Origin: JANNBN01 sp963763885
GTDB taxonomy: Bacteria > Actinomycetota > Acidimicrobiia > Acidimicrobiales > JANYDT01
Reading direction: 5' to 3'
NCBI GenBank assembly: GCA_963763885.1
Contig: CAVXQD010000001.1
Location: forward strand, 744,001 to 808,000
Length of the DNA stretch: 64,000 nt
Each line of letters starts with the position of its first letter. Positions within the stretch are counted from its first letter, which is position 1. Position numbers and translations under genes: made by a program. Below are positions 30,369 to 40,022 of the stretch, in pieces. A model generated the notes under the pieces. The model was not told the origin of the DNA and searched no databases. It was given only the letters and a program-made list of their open reading frames with translations.

Positions 30369-32786
30369 TTGGGTGTGACCGATGGTTCATCCCCCGACGT
30401 TGCAGGCCTCCCAGCAATCGCTGATCTGCTTGATGGCACCCGCATTGCTGTTACCGGAGCAACCGGCTTCCTCGGCACCGCTCTCGTGGAGCGTCTCCTC
30501 CGAGGTATTCCTGGCTGTGAGGTTGCACTGGTCGTTCGCTCGTCAAGGCGTACAAGTTCTGTCGAGCGTGTTCGTCGGGAAATCCTTCGCAACGACTGTT
30601 TCGACAGGCTGCGTGAACAACTGGGCACCTCGTTCGACTCGGAGATGGAACGCCGCGTTCTGCGCCATGTGATCGATGGCGACGTGTCACGTGACGGAAT
30701 GGGCATCAGCCAAGAGGGCCTAACAATCCTCAGTGAGTGCCACACAGTGATTCACTCTGCCGCTGCCGTTGCCTTCGACTCGCCACTCGATTCCGCGGTC
30801 GAGACCAACCTGATGGGTCCAAGCCGTGTCGCGGAAGCTATGCGCGCAGCAGGTTGCACCGGCCACATGGTGGCCGTATCCACGTGTTACGTGGCTGGCA
30901 AGCGACGCGGAGCATCCCCCGAGAAGGTTCTTGGCGAGACCCCATTCTCCACCGCTGTTGACTGGCGGGCGGAAGTCGCTGGCGCTCGTCGTATGCGCGC
31001 AGACATCGACGCAACGTCTCGGACCACGTCGCAGCTCACCCAGTTCCGTAAGGCCGCCCGCTCTGAACTGGGAGCTGCGGGCGAGCCGGTTCTGGCTGCA
31101 AAGACCGAGAAGCTTCGCGAGGAATGGGTACGCCAACAGCTGGTGGATGCTGGCATCGCCCGTGCATCCTCGCTCGGCTGGCCAGACGCGTACGCGTACA
31201 CAAAGGCCTTGGGCGAACGGGCACTCCAGGAGACTAAAGGCGACGTCCCGGTCTCCATCGTCCGGCCTTCCATTATCGAGTCCGCTCTTGCTGAACCGGT
31301 TCCTGGCTGGATCCGCGGGTTCCGCATGGCAGAGCCCATCATCGTGTCGTATGCACGCGGACTACTCAAAGAGTTTCCCGGCGTACCAGAAGGCGTCATC
31401 GACGTCATTCCGGTCGACATGGTGGTTGCCGCAATCATCGCCGTAGCCGCCGCCGGACCAGACCTCACCACCGACGTTCCAGCGGTGTACCAAGTTGCCT
31501 CGGGATCGCGGAAACCGCTTCGGTATCGCATTCTCGTTGACAACGTCCGTGACTGGTTCACCGCCAACCCTGTCCACGACCCCGATGGTTCACCCATCAT
31601 GGTTCCGGAGTGGAACTTCCCAGGGCGGGGGCGTGTCGAGCAGCAGTTGAACCGTGCAACCAACACGCTCAAGCGTGCCGAACGGATCGCAAGTTCGCTG
31701 CCTATCCGTGGAAGCAAGGCAGAGTTTGCCGCCAAGCTTGAAGAAAAGCGTGCACAGGCGGAACGCGCACAGGGGTACGTCGCCTTGTATGGCGCATACA
31801 CGGAGACCGAAGCCATTTTCCAGGTCGATCGGCTTCTCGAGCTCTATAACCGTCTGACCACAGATGATCAGCGCGCGTTCCTCTTTGACCCAGGTGTCAT
31901 CGTCTGGGACGACTACGTCCGAGACGTCCACCTTCCTTCAGTGGTCCGCAGCGCGCGCCTCAAGATGACGCCAGGAAAGTCAAAAACGACCTCGCGAGCC
32001 GAGCGCGGCCGCAAGACCATACTTTCCCCCGACCGTCACGTGGCAGCGTTCGACCTCGAGAACACATTGATTGCCTCCAACGTGGTGGAGTCATTCGGGT
32101 TCTTGGCCACCCGTGACATGAGCGGCCCCGAGCGGACCAAGTTTGTTCTCGATATGTTCCGCCAGGCACCGTCCATGCTGAAGCTGGACCGCAAAGACCG
32201 AGGCGATTTCCTACGGTCGTTCTACCGTCGTTACGAAGACGCGCCAGCAGCGCTGCTCCGCGAGGACTCCTGGGAGTACCTCAGCCAGCTGGTCATCACC
32301 AAGAGCTTTCCTGCGGGTATTCGACGAGTTCGGGAACACCGGGCCTTGGGGCATCGAACCGTGCTCATCACGGGCGCTCTTGACTTTCTGGTCGAGCCCC
32401 TGCGCCCCTTGTTCGACGAGATCGTCGCAGCATCGATGCTGGTCCGGCCGGATGGCACGTTCTCCGGCGAACTCGACGTGTCGCCGCCCACCGGCGAAGC
32501 CCGGGCCCTCATCTTGGCCAAGTACTGCGAAGCGGAAAATCTTTCCTTGGAAGAGACCGTGTCCTACGCAGACTCGGCATCAGATCTTCCAATGCTGGAA
32601 ATTGCAGGTCACCCAGTGGCAGTCAACCCCGAACCGAAGCTGGCAACCATCGCCCGCAAGCGCGGTTGGCATATCGAGCAATGGGAGAAGGCCCCGGGAG
32701 GTCCGCGCACGCTGCTGCCCATCGGCCCCCTCAACCCAACCCGCTTTCACAAGGGCCGTTCCCACTCGATCGGAGCAGACCGTTGA
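30369..32786 (+). CDS. Fatty acyl-CoA reductase fused to HAD-IB phosphatase
   Basis: This 805-residue fusion has an N-terminal NAD(P)-binding reductase domain of the FAR/male-sterility type (IAVTGATGFLGTALVERLL near 26-44; YAYTK active-site motif near 274-278; SIVRPSIIES) and a C-terminal HAD-IB domain (FDLENTL with Asp562; LITGALDFLVEPL; YADSASDLPML). HAD motif I reads DxE rather than DxD. It should reduce an acyl-CoA to aldehyde or alcohol and may dephosphorylate a lipid phosphate. The start is TTG 30369 or GTG 30375. It is the first gene of a four-gene operon; the next start overlaps its stop (TTGA). Confidence 0.9.
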   Translation: MGVTDGSSPDVAGLPAIADLLDGTRIAVTGATGFLGTALVERLLRGIPGCEVALVVRSSRRTSSVERVRREILRNDCFDRLREQLGTSFDSEMERRVLRHVIDGDVSRDGMGISQEGLTILSECHTVIHSAAAVAFDSPLDSAVETNLMGPSRVAEAMRAAGCTGHMVAVSTCYVAGKRRGASPEKVLGETPFSTAVDWRAEVAGARRMRADIDATSRTTSQLTQFRKAARSELGAAGEPVLAAKTEKLREEWVRQQLVDAGIARASSLGWPDAYAYTKALGERALQETKGDVPVSIVRPSIIESALAEPVPGWIRGFRMAEPIIVSYARGLLKEFPGVPEGVIDVIPVDMVVAAIIAVAAAGPDLTTDVPAVYQVASGSRKPLRYRILVDNVRDWFTANPVHDPDGSPIMVPEWNFPGRGRVEQQLNRATNTLKRAERIASSLPIRGSKAEFAAKLEEKRAQAERAQGYVALYGAYTETEAIFQVDRLLELYNRLTTDDQRAFLFDPGVIVWDDYVRDVHLPSVVRSARLKMTPGKSKTTSRAERGRKTILSPDRHVAAFDLENTLIASNVVESFGFLATRDMSGPERTKFVLDMFRQAPSMLKLDRKDRGDFLRSFYRRYEDAPAALLREDSWEYLSQLVITKSFPAGIRRVREHRALGHRTVLITGALDFLVEPLRPLFDEIVAASMLVRPDGTFSGELDVSPPTGEARALILAKYCEAENLSLEETVSYADSASDLPMLEIAGHPVAVNPEPKLATIARKRGWHIEQWEKAPGGPRTLLPIGPLNPTRFHKGRSHSIGADR

Positions 32787-34045
32787 AAGCACTGCGTTAT
32801 CACCGCTCCCCCGTCCGTTTTGCTGCGTCTCGAGTTGCGTCTGGACTGCGAGCTGGAAGCGGTGCCGCATATGGCCCACTGCAACTGGAAGAGCCGGCAC
32901 CCCCCGGACTGCCATCGCAAGATTGGGTCCGTATCCGCCCACAGCTGAGCGGGATCTGCGGATCAGACCTCGCAACCATGGAAGGCCGGTCGTCCCGATG
33001 GTTTGAGCCGATTGTGTCGTTCCCGTTTGTGCCAGGTCACGAGGTGTACGCACTCGACTCCGATGACAACCGAGTGGTGGTTGAGCCAGCGTTGGGATGC
33101 GTCAGCCGAGGCATCACACCAGTCTGTACGTGGTGTGCCTCTGGTCAATTGGGCCGCTGCGAGCGCATCACGTTTGGGGCGCTTCGTCCTGGTCTTCAGT
33201 CCGGTTTCTGCGCAGACACTGGCGGCGGATGGTCTACCGAAATGCTTGCGCATCCGTCGCAGCTTCACCGAGTACCTGACGAGCTGACCGACGTCGACGC
33301 AGTAATGGTCGAGCCAGCCGCATGTGGAATCCACGCAGCGCTGACCCCTGGTTCCCTCGATGGTGCAATTGTCGCTGTTATCGGAGCCGGAACTCTCGGC
33401 GCGCTGACCATCAGCGCGCTCAGCATGTGGAACCGCCCAGCAAAGATCATTGTCGGGGCCAAGTATCCAGAACAGATTCGCGCTGCTCGCCTTGCTGGTG
33501 CAGATGAGGTCGTGGAGCCAAAGGGATTGGTCCGAGCCGTCCGACGCACCGTTGGTTGCCTTGCGGTTGGCGATGGCGATGCCGAACGTCTTGCCGGCGG
33601 AGCCGATGTGGTGTTCGACTGTGTCGGAAGCGCAAACTCAATCGACACAGCACTCCGGATGACACGACCCGGTGGCCGAATCGTGCTGGTCGGCATGGCC
33701 GGCCCAATGTCCATCGACCTCACACCCTTGTGGCACAGAGAGGTATCGCTGACCGGCGCTTATGCCTACGGCATCGAGCCACTCCTTGGCGGACGTCGGA
33801 CGTTCGACGCGGCAATCGAGCTAGCTGGCACAGCGCACCTTGGTCGCCTTGTCAACGCTCGGTACTCCCTGGATCGCTACGCCGAAGCTATTGACCACGC
33901 AGCCAACGCCGGGCGCCGCGGGACTCTCAAAGTGGTCTTCGATCTCGTCGACCCCAAAGCTCGCCGCACTCCACCTGTTCCGCCTACTTCCTCAACGGCA
34001 CCAGCCGCTACACCGTCATCACGAAACAAGGACCGCAACGCATGA
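32783..34045 (+). CDS. Zinc-dependent alcohol dehydrogenase (MDR family)
   Basis: This 420-residue medium-chain dehydrogenase has catalytic-zinc residues in SGICGSD and FVPGHE, then VEPAACGIHA; the structural-zinc cysteines lie in CTWCASGQLGRC; the NAD(P) site is VAVIGAGTLGALTISAL. A Pro/Thr/Ser-rich tail of about 25 residues ends the protein. The start is TTG overlapping the upstream stop; the frame before it belongs to the reductase region and is not coding. It probably interconverts an alcohol and a ketone or aldehyde in the lipid pathway of this operon. Confidence 0.9.
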   Translation: MKALRYHRSPVRFAASRVASGLRAGSGAAYGPLQLEEPAPPGLPSQDWVRIRPQLSGICGSDLATMEGRSSRWFEPIVSFPFVPGHEVYALDSDDNRVVVEPALGCVSRGITPVCTWCASGQLGRCERITFGALRPGLQSGFCADTGGGWSTEMLAHPSQLHRVPDELTDVDAVMVEPAACGIHAALTPGSLDGAIVAVIGAGTLGALTISALSMWNRPAKIIVGAKYPEQIRAARLAGADEVVEPKGLVRAVRRTVGCLAVGDGDAERLAGGADVVFDCVGSANSIDTALRMTRPGGRIVLVGMAGPMSIDLTPLWHREVSLTGAYAYGIEPLLGGRRTFDAAIELAGTAHLGRLVNARYSLDRYAEAIDHAANAGRRGTLKVVFDLVDPKARRTPPVPPTSSTAPAATPSSRNKDRNA

Positions 34046-35646
34046 GCGCATCAAAACGAGCGCCCCGCCCGGGGTTTGTACTCGACGTCGACCGGTCGAC
34101 TCCGCCCACGCTCATGTGGCACGGCGAGGGGTTTCGCCTGGAGCGGTTTCCCGTTGGGACGCGTGTCATCTACGCGCCAGAACCAGTGGATCCACTCGCG
34201 GATCCCAGAGGCGCAATTCGCCACGCGTTGGCTAACCCGGTTGGAGACAGTCAACCCCTTGCGTCGCTGTTGTTCTCTGGCATGCGGCTCACCATTGCGT
34301 TTGACGACATCTCGCTTCCGCTTCCTCCGATGGAGCGGCCGGACATCCGCCAGATGATCATCGAGGAAGTCCTCGATCAGGCAGCTGCAGCTGGCGTGGA
34401 CGACGTCGAGCTCATCGCAGCGCTCGCCCTGCATCGCCGCATGACCGAAGCTGAACTTCGCCATGCTGTCGGCGACCGGGTGTACGACGCGTTTGCCCCC
34501 AGCGGTCGGTTGTACAACCACGACGCCGAAGATCCCGAAGCGATGACGTTCTTGGGCACCACAAAGCATGGGGAACAAGTTCAATTCTCCAAGCGCGCTG
34601 CGGAGAGCGATCTCCTTGTGTACGTCAACATCAACCTGGTCGCGATGAACGGCGGTTGGAAATCAACTGCCACCGGCCTGGCTGGCTACCAAGGCATTCG
34701 GCACCACCACAACCCAGACACGTTGCGTGCGTCGAAGTCCATCATGGACAAAGACCGGTCTGCATTCCACGACATCAACTGGCGGATGGGCAAGGTCATC
34801 CGCGAAGCCGGAGTCAAGATCTTCCAGATCGAGTCCACCATCAACAATGACGCGTTCCCGTCGTCCATGAACTTTCTGCAGAAGCGGGAATGGGAGTGGA
34901 ACACTCGGGACCGCGCCTCGTTCATCGCGTTGTCCAAAACACTGGATCGTGTTCCGTCGCGCACCAAGCGTTCCATCTTTCATGCCACCAAGGCACCTCA
35001 CAAGATGACCAGCGTGCAAGCCGGTGAAGTCGAAGCCGTTCACGAACTGACCATTGCCCAGGTGCATCGTCAGCAACTGGTCCGGGTGGAGGGTCAGACC
35101 GACATCCTCACCATGGGCTTGCCGTACATCGGTCCATACAACGTGAACTCCATCATGAACCCGGTGCTGGTGATGTGCCTCGGCCTTGGTTACTTCTTCA
35201 ACCTCTACCGCAAGCGGCCGCTGGTACGAGAGGGTGGCGTGCTGATCATGAGCCATCCCACACCGTGGGAGTTCCACCCGGTTCATCACCCCAGCTACAT
35301 CGATTTCTTCGAGCAAGTTCTGGCTGACACCACGGACCCGAAAGAGATGGAAGCGAAGTACGAAAAGAAGTACGCAGAGGACGAGTGGTACCGCCACCTA
35401 TACCGCACCTCGTACGCCTACCACGGGGTCCACCCGTTCTACATGTGGTACTGGGGTTCGCACGCCTTGCAGCATCTCGGCAAAGTCATCGTCATCGGCG
35501 GAGACCCTCGTGCGGTGCGTCGCCTCGGTTTCACGCCGGCGTCGACGCTACGAGATGCTTTAGAGATGGCAACCGACGTGGTTGGCCGTGACCCATCGAT
35601 CACGCATTTGCACAACCCGCCGATCTTCATGTGTGAGGTCGACTGA
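34042..35646 (+). CDS. LarA-like (lactate racemase domain, DUF2088) protein
   Basis: This 534-residue protein resembles LarA, the nickel-pincer lactate racemase. Matching parts are ALALHRRMTEAELRHAVGDRVYD (cofactor-pocket histidine), YNHDAEDPEAMTFLGTTKHGEQVQ, the GGWK lysine, and HHHN. The LarA DxTRP motif is replaced by DDISLPLPP, so the usual Arg is gone. A 120-residue C-terminal region with HPVHHPSYIDFFEQV and Trp/Tyr-rich HPFYMWYW has no LarA counterpart that I know. No larB, larC or larE is in the window. Both ends overlap neighbouring genes (ATGA, TGATG). Confidence 0.85.
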   Translation: MSASKRAPRPGFVLDVDRSTPPTLMWHGEGFRLERFPVGTRVIYAPEPVDPLADPRGAIRHALANPVGDSQPLASLLFSGMRLTIAFDDISLPLPPMERPDIRQMIIEEVLDQAAAAGVDDVELIAALALHRRMTEAELRHAVGDRVYDAFAPSGRLYNHDAEDPEAMTFLGTTKHGEQVQFSKRAAESDLLVYVNINLVAMNGGWKSTATGLAGYQGIRHHHNPDTLRASKSIMDKDRSAFHDINWRMGKVIREAGVKIFQIESTINNDAFPSSMNFLQKREWEWNTRDRASFIALSKTLDRVPSRTKRSIFHATKAPHKMTSVQAGEVEAVHELTIAQVHRQQLVRVEGQTDILTMGLPYIGPYNVNSIMNPVLVMCLGLGYFFNLYRKRPLVREGGVLIMSHPTPWEFHPVHHPSYIDFFEQVLADTTDPKEMEAKYEKKYAEDEWYRHLYRTSYAYHGVHPFYMWYWGSHALQHLGKVIVIGGDPRAVRRLGFTPASTLRDALEMATDVVGRDPSITHLHNPPIFMCEVD

Positions 35647-36749
35647 TGGCAAAGCCGGGCAAGTCGCCTGGCGCTGCGAAGAGTGCCTCCGTGCCAGGTG
35701 ATGCAACAACGTCGCCAGTTGAGCGGCTGTCCGGGCTTTCAGACCGGCTGAGAGAGCGCGTCGGAAGACCACTGTTTGATTCCGACGAGGAATCCGGCCT
35801 GCGAGCAACGCTGCGGCGCGGACCGCTTGGAACCGGGGTTACCGATTCCGCCAAGAGCCTGATTCCGCGCCAAATGCGGATGTTCCCGTTCACCAGCCCG
35901 TCGTGGCCAAGCTCTGTTGCTCGGGAGCAAGACCGCTCCACGTTGGAGACCAACTTCGATACCGCATGGGCGCGAGATCCCTGGGCCAGGGTCTTTCGTC
36001 GAGCGTTGACCGAAGGAGTGATGCGCCCCGGCGTAGGCCTCATTGCTTCGCCGCAGTTGCAAGGAACTGACCGAATCGTTGGTATTGACGGCCCAGTCAT
36101 ATTTGCTGCAAACCACATGTCGCATCTGGACACGTTTCTCGTGCTCAGCGCTGTACCTGCGCAGTTTCGCAAGAAGATCATTGTCGCCGCAGCGGCCGAC
36201 TACTTCTTCGACACACGGGTGAAAGCAGTGCTCAGCGCGCTTGCAATCGGCGCAATCCCCATCGAACGACGCAAGGTGTCTCGTTCGTCATCTGACCGGG
36301 CCATCGAGTTACTCCGCGACGAATGGAGCCTGGTGATCTTCCCGGAAGGCGGCAGGTCTCCTGATGGCTGGGCGGGCGACTTCAAGCCAGGTGCCGCATT
36401 CCTCAGTACGCGTACCAACGTGCCGGTCATTCCCATCCACCTCGAAGGAACGGGACGTGTGTTGCCACGCGGCGCCAACGTGCCAAAACGAGGCACCACA
36501 ACGGTGACGTTCGGTTTCCCCCTCTATCCGATGGACGGCGAAGACCCTCGTCGGATGGGCGAGCGAATTGAACACGCTGTTGCGGAGTTGGCTGACGAAG
36601 AAGCAAATGGTTGGTGGACCACGCGTCGTAATGCTGCACGTGGTGAAACCCCACAGTTGCAGGGGCCAGCCATCAAGAGTTGGCGCAAAGAGTGGATGCG
36701 CAGCGATGCCGAAAAGCGTCACGAGCCAACAAAGCGTTCCTGGCCGTAG
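35646..36749 (+). CDS. 1-acyl-sn-glycerol-3-phosphate acyltransferase family (PlsC-like)
   Basis: This 367-residue protein has a PlsC domain from about residue 130: the catalytic HX4D is in NHMSHLDTF, and FPEGGRSPDG comes near 234. It should transfer an acyl chain to a glycerophosphate or similar alcohol. About 120 N-terminal residues (charged, low complexity, then RQMRMFPFTSPSWPS) precede the domain and are unusual. It closes the four-gene operon and is followed by a strong bidirectional terminator. Confidence 0.88.
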   Translation: MAKPGKSPGAAKSASVPGDATTSPVERLSGLSDRLRERVGRPLFDSDEESGLRATLRRGPLGTGVTDSAKSLIPRQMRMFPFTSPSWPSSVAREQDRSTLETNFDTAWARDPWARVFRRALTEGVMRPGVGLIASPQLQGTDRIVGIDGPVIFAANHMSHLDTFLVLSAVPAQFRKKIIVAAAADYFFDTRVKAVLSALAIGAIPIERRKVSRSSSDRAIELLRDEWSLVIFPEGGRSPDGWAGDFKPGAAFLSTRTNVPVIPIHLEGTGRVLPRGANVPKRGTTTVTFGFPLYPMDGEDPRRMGERIEHAVAELADEEANGWWTTRRNAARGETPQLQGPAIKSWRKEWMRSDAEKRHEPTKRSWP

Positions 36750-36815
36750 CCAAACTCGGCACCAAACGTCAGCCGTCAAGGTCCAAACGCCTCCGACCAA
36801 GTCGACCAAGCCGGC

Positions 36816-36858
36816 AAAAAGAAAAGCCTCCGTGCATACACACGGAGGCTCTTTTCAT
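36816..36858. terminator. Bidirectional intrinsic terminator
   Basis: GCCTCCGTG (36826-36834), a 6-base loop and CACGGAGGC (36841-36849) form a perfect 9-bp stem. An A-rich run (AAAAAGAAAA) precedes it and TCTTTTC follows, so it can work for the plus-strand lipid operon and the convergent helicase gene alike. Confidence 0.9.
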
Positions 36859-36876
36859 TCAGACGGATTCAGCGAA

Positions 36877-39800
36877 TCAGGCATCGGGGCGGTTACGCCG
36901 TCCGGCCTGCCACATCTTCACACCGCGGGGCACATACCCGTTGGTGCCGGGACGGTCAGGGCCCTGGCCATCAGAGCCAGGGCGGCTGTCACGGGCGGGG
37001 GCGCCGCTGCGATCAGACCATGCGCCGGACCGGCCAGGAGCACCGGCTGGACGCGACGGGCGTCCACCAAAACCGGAATCACCACGGGCAGGACCTGCTG
37101 GCCGTGAAGATCCACGGTCCCAACGGTCTCCACCGGGTGCAGCGTTGGATGGACGGTCATCGCGACGCGGTTCACGAGGCGCCCATGGGCGGTCTCCGCG
37201 AGGTGCACTTGCACCAGCGCCGCCGCCGAAGCTGCGTTCTGGCCGGCTGAAGCCAGTCCGGTCGCCGCGGTCTGCGCCGCCGAATGGCCGAGGTCCACGT
37301 GGCGCACCATCAAAGCTGCGCGCCGGGCCACGGTCAAAGCCACCAGGACGGCCACCATCACGCGAACCACCAGGGCCACCGCGATCATTGCGATCGAAGC
37401 TACGAGGGCCACGGTCAAAACCACCCGGACGGCCACCATCGCGTGAACCACCACGATCGTTGCCGCCAAATCGGCTCGGGCCACGGTCGAACCCACCAGG
37501 ACGGCCACCTTCACGGCCACCGTCGCGCTGAGCGTTACGAGCATCCCATTCTTCCTGTGGAACCCAAGGGCGGTCACCGCGAGCGGCGCGCTGAGCGTTC
37601 CACTCTTCCTGTGGAACCCAAGGGCGATCTCCACCGGCGCGAGGCCCACGGTCAAAGGAGCCTTCACGCTTCTGGAACGGACGCTCGCCGCGCTCGGCAC
37701 GCTCTGCGTCCTTCTTGGCAGCCCATTCTTCTTGCGGGATCCATGGACGATCTCCACCAGGACGATCTCCACCTGGACGTCCGCCGCGATCGTTGCGGTC
37801 GAAGCCACGACTAGGGCCACGGTCTCCGCGGTCGAATCCACGACTTGGACCACGGTCACCACGGTCTCCACGGTCACCGAACGGACGGTCGTTGCGAGGA
37901 CCACGGTCGAAGGAGCCTTCACGCTTCTGGAACGGACGCTCACCGCGCTCGGCGCGTTCTGCGTCTCGCTTGGCCTGCCACTCTTCCTGTGGAATCCAGG
38001 TTGGGTCGTTGGCAGCACGATCAGCGCGTTCTGCGTCTCGCTTAGCCTGCCACTCGGCCTGTGGAAGCCACGCGGGTTCGCCACGAGAAGCTCGTTCTGC
38101 GTCCCGTTTGGCTTGCCACTCTTCCTGCGGAATCCAATCGGTCTGGCCGGGCTTTGGTCCACGTGGAGGACGCTCGGAACGATCGAAACTTCCTCGCTCA
38201 GGGCCACGGTCGAATCCACGGCTCGGGCCGCGATCGTTGCCACGGTCGCGTCCGAAGGACGGACGCTGGCCACGGCCACCTTGAAATCCGCCACGGTCAC
38301 GACCGCTGTCGCGTCCACCATCTCGGCCACCATCGCGACCCCAACCGCCCTGGCCACCGGACTGGTCGTAGTCGACTGCACCTTCGACAACTGGCAACGG
38401 CGTAGCCCCGCGACTTGACACGGGAGCAGCCTCGGACAGTTTGACCTGCTCACGCAGGCGGTCCACTACGTCGTCGAGCAATGCTTCACGCGAGGTCACG
38501 CCGAGACGGCGCTCCAGTGCATCGTAAAAACGCTTCTGTTCTTTGCGGATGAGGTTGACCACGGTGCCAGCTGCGCCGGCACGACCGGTGCGGCCGCTGC
38601 GGTGAATGTAGTCCTTTTCGTCCTGTGGGGCATCGAGGTGCACCACCACATCGACGTGGTCCATGTGCAAACCACGAGCAACCATGTCGGTGGCGACCAC
38701 GGTACGTACATCGCCGCGGGCCCAACTGGTGATGACTCGGTTGCGTGCACCCTGGGTGAGCCCGCCATGGAGGTGGGCTGCTGTGACGCCGCGCTCGTTG
38801 AGTGCGTCTGCGACGCGCTCGCTGGCAAAGCGGTTCTTTACGAACATCAGGGAACGACGAGCTGGCTCGGCAATGGCCGCAGCCACGTCGATCTTGGACT
38901 CGTGACGAACCAGCACGCGAAGGTGGTCGCCAACGGTGTCGACGTGGTCTTCTTCGCTGGACAGACCAACGCCAGCCGTCGAATGCCGAACAGGCTGGTG
39001 CTGGTAACGCCGCACGAGCTCGCCGACGTCACCGTCGAGGGTGGCTGAGAACAACAGCACCTGGGCACGGTCTCCGCTGCCGTTGCGCGAACCATCGGAC
39101 AGGATCTGTTCGACCTGGGGCAGGAATCCCATGTCGGCCATACGGTCTGCTTCGTCGATGACAACAACGCGGAGGTCGTCGAAGGAAATGTCGCCGTGGC
39201 TGAGGAGGTCGATGAGACGACCCGGGGTAGCCACAACAATGCCAACACCCTTACGAAGTGCGTTGGCTTGACGACCGATGTCGACACCGCCGACACAAGT
39301 CTGTACCCATACATTGCGAGCCTTGCTGAGCGGCTGCAATGCGCGAGACGTTTGTTCGGCCAGTTCGCGAACTGGAACCAGGACGAGTGCGTGCGGGCGA
39401 CGGGAGCGAACTTCGCCAACAGAACTGACTGCAACAATGCCGTAGGCGAGGGTTTTGCCTGAACCGGTTGGGGCTTCGCCGCAGATGTCTTTGCCTGCAA
39501 GCGCGTCTGGCAACGTGGCGATCTGGATGGGGAACGGCGTAGTGATACCCGCAGTGTCGAGCGCACGAGCGAGGTCCGACGGCACGCCAAGGTCACCCCA
39601 GGTAGGTGTCTTGTCTGCATCGTCTACATCGTCTGCGTCGTGAGCGGCATGAGTGCCGTCTACGTCATCGGAACCGTGTTCAGAAAAGTCGTCAGACAGT
39701 TCCGAAGACGCGACGAGGTCGTCTTCTTCATCGTCATCGTCGAGGTCAACCTCGGCGTGAGGGCGGTGGGCGAGATCGTCTTCTAGATCGATGTCTTCGG

Positions 39801-39918
39801 CAACGAATTCATCGCTGTCGTGCTCTTCAAGGTCGGCTTCGTCGAACAGCAATTCTGGTTCGACTGGTGCCAGGGCATACGTGTTTCCGAGGTCCTCGGA
39901 AAGAGGATCATGGTTCAT
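36877..39918 (-). CDS. DEAD/DEAH-box RNA helicase with long repetitive C-terminal tail
   Basis: The protein has about 1013 residues from ATG 39918. A 100-residue acidic N-terminal arm leads to a full DEAD-box core: APTGSGKTLAYG (motif I), VLVPVRELAEQ, VIDEADRMADMG (motif II), FSATLD (III), HLHGGLTQGARNR, VVATDMVARGLH and HRSGRTGRAG (VI). It should unwind RNA, with likely roles in ribosome assembly or cold adaptation. From about residue 500 the tail is Arg/Gly/Asp/Phe-rich and includes several copies of a W-[ILV]-P-Q-[EA]-E-W-x-A-[KQ]-R unit. Usual DEAD-box proteins are 400-600 residues. Other long frames across this repeat region are composition artefacts. Confidence 0.92.
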   Translation of the reverse strand: MNHDPLSEDLGNTYALAPVEPELLFDEADLEEHDSDEFVAEDIDLEDDLAHRPHAEVDLDDDDEEDDLVASSELSDDFSEHGSDDVDGTHAAHDADDVDDADKTPTWGDLGVPSDLARALDTAGITTPFPIQIATLPDALAGKDICGEAPTGSGKTLAYGIVAVSSVGEVRSRRPHALVLVPVRELAEQTSRALQPLSKARNVWVQTCVGGVDIGRQANALRKGVGIVVATPGRLIDLLSHGDISFDDLRVVVIDEADRMADMGFLPQVEQILSDGSRNGSGDRAQVLLFSATLDGDVGELVRRYQHQPVRHSTAGVGLSSEEDHVDTVGDHLRVLVRHESKIDVAAAIAEPARRSLMFVKNRFASERVADALNERGVTAAHLHGGLTQGARNRVITSWARGDVRTVVATDMVARGLHMDHVDVVVHLDAPQDEKDYIHRSGRTGRAGAAGTVVNLIRKEQKRFYDALERRLGVTSREALLDDVVDRLREQVKLSEAAPVSSRGATPLPVVEGAVDYDQSGGQGGWGRDGGRDGGRDSGRDRGGFQGGRGQRPSFGRDRGNDRGPSRGFDRGPERGSFDRSERPPRGPKPGQTDWIPQEEWQAKRDAERASRGEPAWLPQAEWQAKRDAERADRAANDPTWIPQEEWQAKRDAERAERGERPFQKREGSFDRGPRNDRPFGDRGDRGDRGPSRGFDRGDRGPSRGFDRNDRGGRPGGDRPGGDRPWIPQEEWAAKKDAERAERGERPFQKREGSFDRGPRAGGDRPWVPQEEWNAQRAARGDRPWVPQEEWDARNAQRDGGREGGRPGGFDRGPSRFGGNDRGGSRDGGRPGGFDRGPRSFDRNDRGGPGGSRDGGRPGGFDRGPARSFDGAPRGPRPFGGADRGDRTGFSRPERSFGGGAGASAPRGDRPWAPREPRRDDRPSNAAPGGDRWDRGSSRPAGPARGDSGFGGRPSRPAGAPGRSGAWSDRSGAPARDSRPGSDGQGPDRPGTNGYVPRGVKMWQAGRRNRPDA

Positions 39919-39993
39919 GGCTCTATTTCTCTGATCGGGCTGCCGCGCAGCCAAATGGGTTAGGTCAACCCACAATCAGAAGGGCCGACCACA

Positions 39994-40011
39994 TCTCGTC
40001 TACTGACGAGA
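39994..40011 (-). terminator. Hairpin after the thioesterase gene
   Basis: TCTCGTC, loop TACT and GACGAGA form a perfect 7-bp stem 11 bases past the thioesterase stop codon on the minus strand. There is no uridine run, so it may be a Rho-type or weak terminator, or part of the helicase leader. Two further small hairpins, GGCTG/CAGCC and GGGTT/AACCC, lie in 39919-39971. Confidence 0.45.
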
Positions 40012-40022
40012 GCGGGGAAAGC

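Noticed and set aside
36918..38453. A 511-residue open frame inside the helicase gene on the same strand
   Set aside because: It is a shifted reading of the Arg/Gly/Asp-rich repeat region, with no domain and no start signal; the helicase frame is clearly the coding one.
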